From assembly GCA_945949395.1 (NCBI GenBank), contig CAMFEK010000001.1, positions 124,001 to 188,000 on the forward strand: a DNA stretch of 64,000 nt, given 5' to 3'. Shown in pieces: positions 15,821 to 24,429 of the stretch (positions within the stretch are counted from its first letter, which is position 1; the number at the start of each line of letters is the position of its first letter). The notes under the pieces are model-generated. The model did no database searches. It saw nothing but the letters and a program-made list of their open reading frames with translations, and was not told the origin of the DNA. The translations under genes were made by a program, and so were the position numbers. The stretch is from an uncultured Clostridia bacterium. Its GTDB lineage: Bacteria; Bacillota; Clostridia; Christensenellales; Borkfalkiaceae.

Positions 15821-16786
15821 TCAGTTTTCAAAGAGCAGATCGATGCTGCCCACTTCGCAGGTTGCCAGCAAAGTCTTTTCCGTCGTGCCTTCGTGGCTTT
15901 GCGTTAGGTTTGCGCCCACCGTGACGAGCGTCGTCACCGTGTATTCGCTCGCCACGCCGCGCAGCGTGCCGTTGATCGCGCCGAGGTCAACGGCGAGACT
16001 GATCTCGTCGGAGGAAAGCGCCTGGCAGGTGATATCCCCGCAATCCACTCTCACGTCCGTCACGGCGAAACGGCTGTCCTGTAAAAGGATATTGCCCGCG
16101 TCCGCGCGTATCTTCATGAGATCCCCCCGACAGGTCAAAACTTCCGTGTTGCCCGCGTCGACGGAGATGTCGTAAAGTTCCGCCTCCGAATCCATCAGCA
16201 GGATATCGCCCGCGTCCAGATCTGCGCGGAAAGAGGTGAAGGTTCCGTCGGAAACGGTCAAATAGCCCGCGTCGAACTTGACGGAGAAGTCGATGGCGTG
16301 ATTTTTCGGCAGGGTGATCGTCACGTCGGGAAGGAACGCCTTCTTCCATCCGAGGCGGAAGAACCAGGGATCCCGCTCCTGTTGCAGGGAAAGATAGTTC
16401 TTGCCCTCGTTTACGTTGTAGCTCACTTGGTATTCGATTTCTTCCGCTATCGTGTAGCTGAGCGTGTCGCCGATCTCCACTTTTACGTTGGCGGCGGATA
16501 AGTCGAGCAGAATTTCGTCGCAATCGTGGGATAAGTTCACCGTCTTGTAATTGTAGACGCCCGAAAAATGCTTAAAGTCGATATCCTTCAAGCCGTACAC
16601 GGCAACGAAGAGACCTGTTATCATCATGATCCCGCCCGTCACGCTCCAGGCGATCGTCGCGCCCATGCGGAATTTTTTCGCGGGGCGGAAAATGCAGAGG
16701 AGCAGACAAGCGACGGATAAGAGCAGGGTGGCGATCACGGCGATCACGCAACCGATAAAAACAGGTAATCCCGAAAGATTCAACAT
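15821..16786 (-). CDS. DUF4097-family membrane protein
   Basis: 321 aa. Two N-terminal membrane segments (about 5-33 and 42-66) are followed by beta-repeat units such as FDAGYLTVSDG, LDAGDILLMDS, VDAGNTEVLT, ADAGNILLQDS and VDCGDITCQ, typical of DUF4097. It is the third gene of the padR-DUF1700-DUF4097 operon found widely in Firmicutes, thought to respond to envelope conditions; the exact role is unknown. Confidence 0.82.
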   Translation of the reverse strand: MLNLSGLPVFIGCVIAVIATLLLSVACLLLCIFRPAKKFRMGATIAWSVTGGIMMITGLFVAVYGLKDIDFKHFSGVYNYKTVNLSHDCDEILLDLSAANVKVEIGDTLSYTIAEEIEYQVSYNVNEGKNYLSLQQERDPWFFRLGWKKAFLPDVTITLPKNHAIDFSVKFDAGYLTVSDGTFTSFRADLDAGDILLMDSEAELYDISVDAGNTEVLTCRGDLMKIRADAGNILLQDSRFAVTDVRVDCGDITCQALSSDEISLAVDLGAINGTLRGVASEYTVTTLVTVGANLTQSHEGTTEKTLLATCEVGSIDLLFEN

Positions 16787-16787
16787 A

Positions 16788-17357
16788 TCATTTGCCCTCC
16801 TTTATTTCGCGGAGAAATTTCTTTAAGGCGGTAAACATCTTTTTACTGCCGTAGCTTACGGGGTAGAAGAGGGCGACGCCGAATCCCATCGCAAAGACGC
16901 CGAGCCCGATAAAGCTCGTCACGTTGGTCGTCGAGGTCGTACCGATATGCACGGCTTCCGCAATGCACACGCCGCCCCCGATCAGGGCGCCGAGCGTGAG
17001 GATAAACGCGACCAGACAGGCGCATACGGCGAGCGGCCATAGCGCGATCCCCGCGAGCAGGGCGATCGCCGTCGTGTCATCGTTCTGCGCGCGCTTCGGC
17101 AGGTAGGGGTTTTCCTCCTCCGTTTTCTTTTGTTCGGGCGCTTGCGGGGCGGATTCGAGATATTCGTCTATGATCGCCTTCGCGGCAATTTTCGGATCGC
17201 CGAAGGATAAAACGATATCCCGCTCCGTCATGCCCTGTTCAAATTTGTCCTCGAACATTTCGTTATAATAGGCAAACGCCCTTTGCTGTTCTTCTTTGGG
17301 TAAACTCTTTGTCTCGTCCTTGAGCGCCGCGAGCCATTCGCTTCTCGTATACATCAT
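16788..17357 (-). CDS. DUF1700 (HAAS) membrane protein
   Basis: 189 aa. The N-terminal helical HAAS domain (MYTRSEWLAALKDETKSLPKEEQQRAFAYYNEMFEDKFEQG with SFGDPKIAAKAI) is followed by two or three membrane helices. In this family the N-terminal domain probably interacts with the PadR regulator. The start overlaps the padR stop by 4 nt. There is a second ATG one codon in. Confidence 0.85.
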   Translation of the reverse strand: MMYTRSEWLAALKDETKSLPKEEQQRAFAYYNEMFEDKFEQGMTERDIVLSFGDPKIAAKAIIDEYLESAPQAPEQKKTEEENPYLPKRAQNDDTTAIALLAGIALWPLAVCACLVAFILTLGALIGGGVCIAEAVHIGTTSTTNVTSFIGLGVFAMGFGVALFYPVSYGSKKMFTALKKFLREIKEGK

Positions 17358-17665
17358 TCTTCTCTCCTTGTTATATATTGCATAATGGTAATAAATTCCT
17401 CTTGCCCGTCAATAAATTCCTGCAACTTGTCTTTTCCCGCCTGCGTAATGCGGTAGTATTTTCTAAGCCGCCCGCTCTCCTCCTTGGTGAAGGTGGTCAG
17501 GCACTTTTCGCTTTCCAGCCTCTTTAAGATCGTGTACAGGGTGGATTCGGATAGGGGAACGACGTTTCTTAAATCGTTGATGATTTTATAGCCGTAGCTC
17601 TCTTCCTTTTTCAGCGCGGACAGCACGCAGATCTCTAACAGCCCTTTCTTTAATTGAATATCCAT
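17354..17665 (-). CDS. PadR-family transcriptional regulator
   Basis: 103 aa winged-helix DNA-binding protein. KKGLLEICVLSALKKEESYGYKIIND ... SESTLYTILKRLESEKCLTTF is the characteristic PadR wing-helix, with a short C-terminal dimerisation helix. It controls its own operon in most known cases; an inverted repeat overlapping the -10 box here supports that. First gene of the operon with the DUF1700 and DUF4097 genes. Confidence 0.92.
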   Translation of the reverse strand: MDIQLKKGLLEICVLSALKKEESYGYKIINDLRNVVPLSESTLYTILKRLESEKCLTTFTKEESGRLRKYYRITQAGKDKLQEFIDGQEEFITIMQYITRREE

Positions 17666-17691
17666 CGCGCTTACTCAATACCTCGCATACC

Positions 17692-17741
17692 ATAATACTT
17701 CGTATTACATAGTATTATAGCACGTCGCCAAAGAAAGTCAA
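17692..17741 (-). promoter_or_regulatory. padR operon promoter with inverted-repeat operator
   Basis: Minus-strand TTGACT (17736-17741), 16-bp spacer, TATAAT (17714-17719). A perfect inverted repeat ATAATACT (17692-17699) / AGTATTAT (17711-17718) covers the -10 and start region, with a nested AATAC/GTATT. This is the expected position for PadR autorepression. Confidence 0.75.
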
Positions 17742-17803
17742 GAAAAAGAAAAAAAGTTTTTCAAAATTTTTCAAAAAAAATTAAAAAAAGTGCGTTAAAA
17801 TAG

Positions 17804-17832
17804 TTGCAATATTTTTTTGGATATGGTATATT
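17804..17832 (+). promoter_or_regulatory. Promoter of the tRNA cluster
   Basis: TTGCAA (17804-17809), 17 bp, TATATT (17827-17832), about 40 bp before tRNA-Val. Confidence 0.75.
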
Positions 17833-17872
17833 ATAAAAGCTCTCGAGTGAGGGAGCGGAAAAACAAAAAAGA

Positions 17873-17948
17873 GGAAGTTTAGCTCAGTTGGGAGAGCATC
17901 TGCCTTACAAGCAGAGGGTCATAGGTTCGAGCCCTATAACTTCCACCA
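17873..17948 (+). tRNA. tRNA-Val (anticodon TAC)
   Basis: Cloverleaf with GGAAGTT/AACTTCC acceptor, anticodon loop CTTACAA, GGTTCGAG T-arm and encoded CCA. Confidence 0.97.
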
Positions 17949-17969
17949 TAACAGTGCGGACAAAATTAT

Positions 17970-18044
17970 GCGGGAATGGCTCAGTGGTAGAGCGTCACCT
18001 TGCCAAGGTGAATGTCGCGGGTTCGAATCTCGTTTCCCGCTCCA
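17970..18044 (+). tRNA. tRNA-Gly (anticodon GCC)
   Basis: GCGGGAA/TTCCCGC acceptor, anticodon loop TTGCCAA, encoded CCA. Confidence 0.97.
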
Positions 18045-18067
18045 GAAGGTTCGCACTGTTTTTTCGT

Positions 18068-18142
18068 GGCGCTATAGCCAAGCGGTAAGGCCAAGGTCTG
18101 CAAAACCTTTATGCCCCGGTTCAAATCCGGGTGGCGCCTCCA
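18068..18142 (+). tRNA. tRNA-Cys (anticodon GCA)
   Basis: GGCGCTA/TGGCGCC acceptor, anticodon loop CTGCAAA, encoded CCA. Confidence 0.96.
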
Positions 18143-18185
18143 ACAAGCTCTACCGAACGGTAGAGCTTAAAAATTATTTTTATCT

Positions 18186-18210
18186 CCGCTGTGGTGGAAT
18201 AGGCAGACGC
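18186..18210 (+). repeat. tRNA-Leu 5' fragment, copy 1
   Basis: 25 bp identical to the acceptor/D-arm part of the intact tRNA-Leu at 18477; the rest diverges at once. Confidence 0.85.
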
Positions 18211-18330
18211 TCGTCGCGGAAAACTCCGCTTGCAGCCGTTTGTGTAAACGCAAACGGCGAAAACGTTCCGTTGCCGCTCCTCTTCCTACAAAATCTTTGC
18301 GGGCAAATCTTTTGCGGGAGCCCTGAACGG

Positions 18331-18343
18331 TTAAGTCCCTTGC
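18331..18343 (-). repeat. Inverted tRNA-Leu anticodon-arm fragment
   Basis: TTAAGTCCCTTGC is the exact reverse complement of the tRNA-Leu anticodon-stem 5' side (GCAAGGGACTTAA). The stretch 18211-18390 otherwise holds only short direct repeats (AAATCTTTGCGGG-like, twice) and no gene. Confidence 0.6.
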
Positions 18344-18390
18344 TCCCTCGATTCGGGCAAAGATTTCTTCAATGCACAACTTAATAATAC

Positions 18391-18430
18391 GCCGCTGTGG
18401 TGGAATAGGCAGACGCAAGGGACTTAAAAT
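18391..18430 (+). repeat. tRNA-Leu 5' half, copy 2
   Basis: 40 bp identical to the intact tRNA-Leu from its first base through the anticodon, then it diverges into AT-rich sequence. It lacks the variable arm, T-arm and 3' acceptor. Confidence 0.9.
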
Positions 18431-18476
18431 TTCTCTTCGTCAAATCACCGTGAATAAAAATTGAATAAAAATATAT

Positions 18477-18563
18477 GCCGCTGTGGTGGAATAGGCAGAC
18501 GCAAGGGACTTAAAATCCCTCGGTTTAACGACCGTACCGGTTCAAGTCCGGTCAGCGGCACCA
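18477..18563 (+). tRNA. tRNA-Leu (anticodon TAA), element integration site
   Basis: 87-nt class II tRNA with GCCGCTG/CAGCGGC acceptor, anticodon loop CTTAAAA, long variable arm and encoded CCA. Its last 31 bases (18533-18563) recur at 30360-30390, so the 3' end serves as the att site of the element to its right. Confidence 0.96.
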
Positions 18564-18800
18564 CCGAAAAACACTGTATTTTGTGAGTTTTTTAATGAAA
18601 AATGAGCAATTTCGGTGTTTTTTGTGTTTTATGAGGTTTTTGGAATTTTTCAACGAGCCACTTCAATTTTGTAATTTTGGCGTGTTGGCTGAAATCGAAA
18701 ATATTCATCTTATGCAAACAAATTATTCGCAAAGATTTTTTGTTCCTGTCGATTTGGCTACTGATTTGGCGGTTAAATTGCCGTATCTTAATAGGGAACA

Positions 18801-20015
18801 TCACACTTTGTAATAAAATTTGTTCATCTCCTCTAATTGTAACTCTAAATTCTGTTCCAAATGCGTATAAACGGTTGACGTGATACTGCTATCGGCGCTG
18901 TGTCCAACCCATAAAGAAACGATTTCTCTTCGGCATCCGCACTCCTGTGCTCTCGTAACGAAAGTATGTCGGAAATCGTGCGTGTGGTGATTTTCAAAAT
19001 AATCCTTCACGTGTCGTCCGATCGTATTGCTGTTGAGCTTTTTGATATTCTCAAAGTCGATATACGGCATCAATTCCTTCAGAATCGGATTTAAGGGAAT
19101 AGAACGCACTTTTTCGTTCAAACCTTTTCTTGTCTTTTCCGTTATTACGGAGATCCAACCGTCTTTTAATTGAGCAGTAGGCAATTCGCCGATTCTAAGC
19201 CCCGAATACATTAAGAACACCATCGCCTGTGCATAGGGCGATTTTTCTTTTTTGAGAGCCGTTACCAAAGTTTGTTCCTCTTCCCGTGTTAAAGGTGTAC
19301 CGTGTTGTTGTTCGTACTTGCCCATCACTACGACGTCCAAAGGGTTTCGATCGATAATCCCTTCCGCAACAGCGTATTTAAAGCAAGGGGATAAGAAAAT
19401 AAAAATCTTTTTTGCCGTTCTCGACTTATTTTCTTTTACATAGTGGTTGATATACTGTTGCAGCATAAAAGAAGTGATTTCTTTGATGCGCTTACCCTTG
19501 AACTTTTTCTCAACGTAACTGCGATAGGTTGCACAATAGGTTTCGTATGTAGATTCTTGAACGAACGGCTTTTTCACCGTTTCCATCCAACGCAATACAT
19601 AATCGGGAAAGAAAGGATTGTTATCGGGAATGGCGGACGTATCCTCACCGCCTAACTTCTCGATAAAGCGTTCTTTTGCCCTTTCAAGGTTTACCGATCG
19701 TCCCGTGTAACGAATTCCGTTGATCATGCAACGAACCTCGTAAACGCCGTCTTTACGCTTATAAACGTGTGCTAATACTTTGTTGTACTTAAATAATTTT
19801 TTGAATGTCTTAGGCATTTTATTTAACTCCCTTGTAGTGAATGTTATTGCCCTCGATTTATCAAAATTGCCATCTTCAACGGGAGAAGTCAACTCTTTTC
19901 TTACTTCGGGTTTCACTGCTTCCGCTGTCATATCCAACATAATTTTTATTGCCGTATCGTTGGAACCGGCACTTCGGATATATTCCGTTATTTTCTTTGC
20001 TTCTTCGTTATTCAT
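18801..20015 (-). CDS. int: Tyrosine recombinase (integrase)
   Basis: 404 aa site-specific recombinase. Residues about 80-120 form the arm-type DNA-binding domain (KRKDGVYEVRCMINGIRYTGRSV), about 135-225 the SAM-like core-binding domain, and 240-395 the catalytic domain. Catalytic residues are visible: Arg274 (SGLRIGEL), a Lys near 294, His346-Arg349 (HDFRH), His372 (GHSAD) and nucleophile Tyr383 (VYTHLE). The ATG follows ACAAGGAGGACA. It is transcribed toward the tRNA-Leu attachment site, the usual layout for tRNA-targeting elements. Confidence 0.95.
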   Translation of the reverse strand: MNNEEAKKITEYIRSAGSNDTAIKIMLDMTAEAVKPEVRKELTSPVEDGNFDKSRAITFTTRELNKMPKTFKKLFKYNKVLAHVYKRKDGVYEVRCMINGIRYTGRSVNLERAKERFIEKLGGEDTSAIPDNNPFFPDYVLRWMETVKKPFVQESTYETYCATYRSYVEKKFKGKRIKEITSFMLQQYINHYVKENKSRTAKKIFIFLSPCFKYAVAEGIIDRNPLDVVVMGKYEQQHGTPLTREEEQTLVTALKKEKSPYAQAMVFLMYSGLRIGELPTAQLKDGWISVITEKTRKGLNEKVRSIPLNPILKELMPYIDFENIKKLNSNTIGRHVKDYFENHHTHDFRHTFVTRAQECGCRREIVSLWVGHSADSSITSTVYTHLEQNLELQLEEMNKFYYKV

Positions 20016-20194
20016 TGTCCTCCTTGTGGATATTTTTTTAGCTACTAAATCAGGTAGCCAAATTTGTGTTGTATCCTATATCATTTTTCGTATTTTTGCA
20101 AGTAAATTTGCTATGGTTTTGTCAGATTTTTGGCGTTAGGCGTATATTTTTTCGCAACCTTCGCCCCGATTGCTTTCCAACGAACGGATCAAAC

Positions 20195-20212
20195 GTAGAT
20201 AGGACTATCTAC
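20195..20212. repeat. Perfect 18-bp inverted repeat between int and mob
   Basis: GTAGATAG-GA-CTATCTAC. It lies 3' of the leftward relaxase gene and has no strong T-run. A second inverted repeat (GCTAC/GTAGC, about 20041-20059) is just upstream of int. Confidence 0.6.
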
Positions 20213-20243
20213 TTCTTAAATATAGAAAATAAATATTCAGTTG

Positions 20244-21350
20244 TTAATGAGAATTGAAATTTCCTTTTTTCTTGGGTAAGATCGGTTGCTTCTTGGCAGA
20301 TTTTCTCCGCTCGGCTTCTATCTTTAAACGTTTCAATTCTTCGGGTGCAAACTCTTGGAATAGGTTCAAAACCTCTCTTGCAAATTCGTTTTGATTTGCC
20401 TGTTTTTGGGCTTTTTGATAGAGTTCAAATAAGTATGCATTGTCCTTGATCATACGACTCTTCGCCTGTTTTTCGTCCGCTAATGCCGTTCTTAATGTGA
20501 CGATCATCTTCTTTCTATCGCTCGGCAGAAAGGGTATTTCTCCATCTATCGCCTGTTCGTAGGCTTGCACGGTCTGCTGTAACTTAGAAAGTTTTTCCTG
20601 TTGTTGCTGCATTTCCCATTCATACTTTGTGGTGTGTTTTCGATTGCTTCCAACCTCGCCACGACCTAATCCGTATTTGTGGGAAACATAGGTAAAGAAA
20701 TCGTCCTGTAAATTCCCGTAAGAATTCTGCCCTCCTTTCTGATCCCAAAATTCCGAATGACAAATTTTCGGTCGTTCTAATTCAACGTATTCATATTTCG
20801 ATTTACCATTTTCGTCCTTCGCTTGAACGGGACTACCCTTTGCATTTCGCTTGACCTTGCCGTCAGGCGTTTTTTCATAGACTTTCTTTTTTGTAACGTC
20901 AACCAACGGAACGTAATAAAGTTGCAAATGGGGAGTCGTTTCGTCTAAATGAACGACCGCCGATAAAATATTTTCATCCGTGCCGTGGTAACCGATTTCC
21001 TTTACTACAAACCGATAGGCAGTTGAGAAAAAGTCCATCAATTTAGGCGTCATGCCGTCACCCTGTTTCCAACCTAAACTTTCAAAAAATTGCTTGTCCG
21101 AAGTAACGATGATACCCTCGAAAGCAACGCTCTTTTTCGTTTCCTTGAAGTCTGCTTGGAAGTGATTTTTAACAGCGTTCCATTGAGCCGTTAAACCGCT
21201 TTCCGACTTTTTGAAATAATAATTGAGAGGCGTTCTTTCGTCGTCAATATCCTCGTTCCTGTGGTGTTTGCTTGTTCGTTCCGTTTCTCCCCCGATCCTA
21301 CCGAGAGAGCCTCTTGTAAATGTTTCTACTCTGATAACTTGTGTACTCAA
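20244..21350 (-). CDS. mobV: MobV/Pre-family relaxase
   Basis: 368 aa plasmid-recombination/mobilization protein that nicks oriT and pilots single-stranded transfer. The signature HLDETTPHLQ (the HxDE..PHxH relaxase motif) is at about residues 132-141, followed by a coiled-coil-rich tail (EKLSKLQQTVQAYEQ and onward). It starts with TTG at 21350, chosen because AAGGAGGAATTTA sits 7 nt upstream; no ATG fits. A consensus promoter at 21645-21673 drives it through a roughly 290-nt leader. Confidence 0.92.
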   Translation of the reverse strand: MSTQVIRVETFTRGSLGRIGGETERTSKHHRNEDIDDERTPLNYYFKKSESGLTAQWNAVKNHFQADFKETKKSVAFEGIIVTSDKQFFESLGWKQGDGMTPKLMDFFSTAYRFVVKEIGYHGTDENILSAVVHLDETTPHLQLYYVPLVDVTKKKVYEKTPDGKVKRNAKGSPVQAKDENGKSKYEYVELERPKICHSEFWDQKGGQNSYGNLQDDFFTYVSHKYGLGRGEVGSNRKHTTKYEWEMQQQQEKLSKLQQTVQAYEQAIDGEIPFLPSDRKKMIVTLRTALADEKQAKSRMIKDNAYLFELYQKAQKQANQNEFAREVLNLFQEFAPEELKRLKIEAERRKSAKKQPILPKKKGNFNSH

Positions 21351-21397
21351 TAAATTCCTCCTTGTTTTTAAGATTTTGCTATATCTTTATCTCACTA

Positions 21398-21423
21398 AGA
21401 TACACCGCTTCGCTAAAGTATCT
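21398..21423. other. Candidate origin of transfer (oriT)
   Basis: AGATAC and GTATCT form an inverted repeat around a GC-rich core with CCGCTTCGC, about 50 bp upstream of the relaxase start, the usual position for MobV oriT sites. The nick site is not assigned. Confidence 0.5.
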
Positions 21424-21520
21424 CGTTCGCTCCTGCGGAGAGCTTTTTTAACTTGTATCCATAAAATCCTCCTAAACACTTGATTTTTATTTTTGTATTT
21501 GCTATAATAACTTTGATAAG

Positions 21521-21708
21521 TTGAACAAACAGACTCAAAATAAAAAGCCAAATGGCTTATAAATTGAGATATTGAACAAATCAACATTAAAAGAAATCCG
21601 TTTTTAGCAACGGAAACTTTGACATATTGAACAAATACTATTTCATTATATATCCTAATAATAGATTTGTCAAGAGTTTTTTGAAGATTTTTTGAGAAGT
21701 TGAACAAT
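21521..21708 (+). repeat. Four direct TTGAACAAA repeats
   Basis: TTGAACAAA at 21521-21529, 21572-21580 and 21627-21635, and TTGAACAAT at 21700-21708. They flank the relaxase promoter and lie upstream of the HTH regulator, so they are likely operator sites. The 377-bp stretch 21351-21727 has no supported gene. Confidence 0.7.
21645..21673 (-). promoter_or_regulatory. Consensus promoter reading toward the relaxase
   Basis: Minus-strand TTGACA (21668-21673), 17 bp, TATAAT (21645-21650): both boxes perfect. Confidence 0.88.
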
Positions 21709-21727
21709 TCTTTGTGGAGATGATTTT

Positions 21728-22555
21728 ATGAAGGAAGAAAAGGTATTGCCTATTCGCTTGCAAAATTTCAGTATGAATATCGAAACGTGCCGATCGGCTA
21801 TCTTCGATTTGCGTTACCCCGATTTATTCCAAATGACGGGTATTCCCGAATCGACAATGTATTTTTACGATTCCCGTAACGTATGCCCCTATATTTCTGT
21901 TGCCAATCAAATCGCTCGTGTTTATTGCACAACCGTGGGCGAACTTTGTAGTAGTTGGGTGGCGATCGATGCGGAAAAGAAACTTTCTATGATACTGTCC
22001 TTTTTACGTCGTTTGCCTGTTGACAATATGGACGAATACAAAAAGCAGATCATTACCGAATGTAAAGATAGGGAAACGATGAGCCGTGAAGACTTATACG
22101 AAACAATGGCTTCTATTTTGAGAAAAGCTATTCGGGGATATTGTGATAAAGAAATATTTTTCAAGGTGGACAAGGATGAAAAGGTAGTTCAAAACTTTAC
22201 GAGAAACTTCTTGAACTTACATAAGGCGTTGGGGTTAAACTACCGAAAAATATCCAAAGCGACGGGAATATCGCTTGGCAACTTCACAAGACTTGCCCAT
22301 GGTGTGGAACCTATGTTGACTACCGTTATGTCGCTTGCCGATTACTTTGGTATCGACGTTGCCGATCTGTTAGCCGACGAACCGCACTTTGATTACCCGT
22401 CCATTGCCAAAACGATAGAAAACAAAACGAGCGTTTCCGATTACGAAACGCCCGTCAATGATGAAGAATTAAAGAAAATTCGTGCCTTGCAAATAGATTT
22501 GTTGACCAAAGAGCAGTATTCGCAAGTAATCGACGTGTGGTTGAGAAAAGAATGA
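21728..22555 (+). CDS. HTH-type regulator of the element
   Basis: 275 aa. The C-terminal half has an XRE-like helix-turn-helix at about 160-220 (LHKALGLNYRKISKATGISLGNFTRLAHG ... MSLADYFGIDVADLL). The N-terminal part (about 20-75) also resembles a divergent HTH (DLFQMTGIPESTMYFYDS ... VANQIARVYCTTVGEL). The ATG follows TGTGGAGATGATTTT. It is divergent from the relaxase gene across four TTGAACAA(A/T) repeats, so it probably controls transfer genes. No exact family is recognised. Confidence 0.7.
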   Translation: MKEEKVLPIRLQNFSMNIETCRSAIFDLRYPDLFQMTGIPESTMYFYDSRNVCPYISVANQIARVYCTTVGELCSSWVAIDAEKKLSMILSFLRRLPVDNMDEYKKQIITECKDRETMSREDLYETMASILRKAIRGYCDKEIFFKVDKDEKVVQNFTRNFLNLHKALGLNYRKISKATGISLGNFTRLAHGVEPMLTTVMSLADYFGIDVADLLADEPHFDYPSIAKTIENKTSVSDYETPVNDEELKKIRALQIDLLTKEQYSQVIDVWLRKE

Positions 22556-22691
22556 TTTATATAAAAATAAACTAAATTTGAAAATAAAAAATTTATAAAA
22601 AATTGATAAATATGCCTAAAATTGTCATATATTATGGTTTATAATATATGTAAAGGAATATTGAAGAAAAAGATTAAAGAGGGAAACCAAA

Positions 22692-24428
22692 ATGTCAACA
22701 AATATTTCTAAAGAAAAGAGAGATGATCTCATTGAAAAAATTAAACAAATTCGAGGCTTTATTTCCGCTGCACCGCAGGATGAAAATACGGGCAATCTTT
22801 TAACGTACCTTTCTGAAATTGAAAAGGATATTAAAGGGAAAAAGTACGGTTTGGTATTTGAAGAACACCGTGAGGGTATCGATGAAACACTTGCTGCCCA
22901 TACTCCCGTTTTGACGGAAGAAAAGGATTTATTTATTGATAAAGGGGGTCAAATGAATTTCCTAATTGAAGGAGATAATTTGGCTTCTTTGCAACTGCTT
23001 GAAAAAACGCATAAAGGCAAGATTGATTTGATTTATATTGATCCTCCTTACAATACAAACAATAAAGATTTTATCTATGATGATACCTTTGTTGATTTCA
23101 ATGATTCTTTTAGACATAGTAAATGGGTAAGCTTTTTATCTAAAAGACTTGCGATTGCAAAAGATTTGCTTTCAATAAATGGGGTTATTTTTATCTCAAT
23201 TGATGATAATGAACAAGCGACTTTGCGTTTGCTTTGTGATGAAATCTTCGGTGAGACAAATTTCGTATCTGAGCTTGTTTGGGAAAAAAAGAAAAAAGGT
23301 TCCTTTTTATCAAATTCTATCACAAATATAAAGGAATACGTCTTAGTTTATGCTAAAAGTATTTACAGCTTTCCTGGTTTGATTGGGGAAATAAACACAA
23401 AAGTTGAAACATATCCCTGTATTAATGCTCCCAATAAGAGAGAAATACGTCATATTCCTAAAGGGATAGAAAGCAAGTATAAAGAAAAAAATTTCAGGTT
23501 GCCAAAAGGTACGGAAATATCTGATACAACGATGAGTATAGTTTTGCATTCAGATTTAGTTGTGTGCGATGGAGTACTCGCAGAAGATTTACTTATAGAA
23601 GGTAATTGGCGTTATTCCCAAGAAGCTATGGCGGAATACGCAACAAAAGGAGAACTATATCTTACTCGTGATTTATATTTGAGACGAATCGTAACAGACG
23701 CTCGATATAAAACGATGAAGGATATTTTACCTCGAGTGGGTGATAATCCCGATATTACTTATAATGAGAACTTTGATATAAATAATTTATTTGACAGCGG
23801 TTGGGGATCGAATGAAGATGCTGATGAAGAATTACGCCTTATATTTAGGAAACAGAAGCTATTTGATTATCCTAAACCTGTTCGTCTTATAGCAAAGCTA
23901 ATTGCTGCTTATCGCAATAAAGACGTTGTTTGTTTGGATTTTTTTGCTGGAAGCGGTACGTTAGGTGAAGCGGTTTTAAAACTTAATGAGATTGATAATG
24001 GAAGCAGAAAATTTATCTTATGTACAAATAATCAAAACGAAATCGCAAGAAAAATTACGTATGAAAGGATTAAACGAGTCGTTGATAGAGATGATTACAA
24101 AACAACTTTAAAGTATTATAAAGTTGACTACGTCCCCATTTCCGAAAAGTTGTATTATGAGTATGCGGATGAATTATTGCATCATATTCAGGAACTTGTC
24201 GAGTTGGAAAACGGTGTAAATTTTGAAGGCAATCAAGAACTTGCAATTCTCTTAACGGAAGATGAAGTTGCAGAATTCATTGCAGATGTAGAAAGATTAA
24301 ATGCCTGCAAAAAAGTTTATCTTGGTCATGACGTGCTGTTAGAGGGTGAACAGGAAGAAATTTTGGAAGCTCAACAGATTGAGGTCAATATTATTCCTGA
24401 ATATTATTACAAGGAGTTAGACGCATAA
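22692..24428 (+). CDS. mod: Type III restriction-modification methyltransferase (Mod)
   Basis: 578 aa DNA adenine methyltransferase. The catalytic DPPY is at residues 117-120 (IDLIYIDPPYNTNNKDF) and the AdoMet-binding FAGSGT near 417, so motif IV precedes motif I, the beta-class order of type III Mod subunits. The central region is presumably the target recognition domain. It recognises an asymmetric site together with Res. The stop is 1 nt before res. Strongly AT-rich codons; a GAGGG ribosome binding site precedes the ATG. Confidence 0.92.
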   Translation: MSTNISKEKRDDLIEKIKQIRGFISAAPQDENTGNLLTYLSEIEKDIKGKKYGLVFEEHREGIDETLAAHTPVLTEEKDLFIDKGGQMNFLIEGDNLASLQLLEKTHKGKIDLIYIDPPYNTNNKDFIYDDTFVDFNDSFRHSKWVSFLSKRLAIAKDLLSINGVIFISIDDNEQATLRLLCDEIFGETNFVSELVWEKKKKGSFLSNSITNIKEYVLVYAKSIYSFPGLIGEINTKVETYPCINAPNKREIRHIPKGIESKYKEKNFRLPKGTEISDTTMSIVLHSDLVVCDGVLAEDLLIEGNWRYSQEAMAEYATKGELYLTRDLYLRRIVTDARYKTMKDILPRVGDNPDITYNENFDINNLFDSGWGSNEDADEELRLIFRKQKLFDYPKPVRLIAKLIAAYRNKDVVCLDFFAGSGTLGEAVLKLNEIDNGSRKFILCTNNQNEIARKITYERIKRVVDRDDYKTTLKYYKVDYVPISEKLYYEYADELLHHIQELVELENGVNFEGNQELAILLTEDEVAEFIADVERLNACKKVYLGHDVLLEGEQEEILEAQQIEVNIIPEYYYKELDA

Positions 24429-24429
24429 T

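Noticed and set aside
18583..18813. Overlapping 60-76-codon frames between tRNA-Leu and int
   Set aside because: AT-rich, no ribosome binding site or similarity; better explained as attachment-site DNA.
21387..21707. 106-codon minus-strand frame upstream of the relaxase
   Set aside because: It covers the promoter, the TTGAACAAA repeats and the candidate oriT, and has no family or ribosome binding site.
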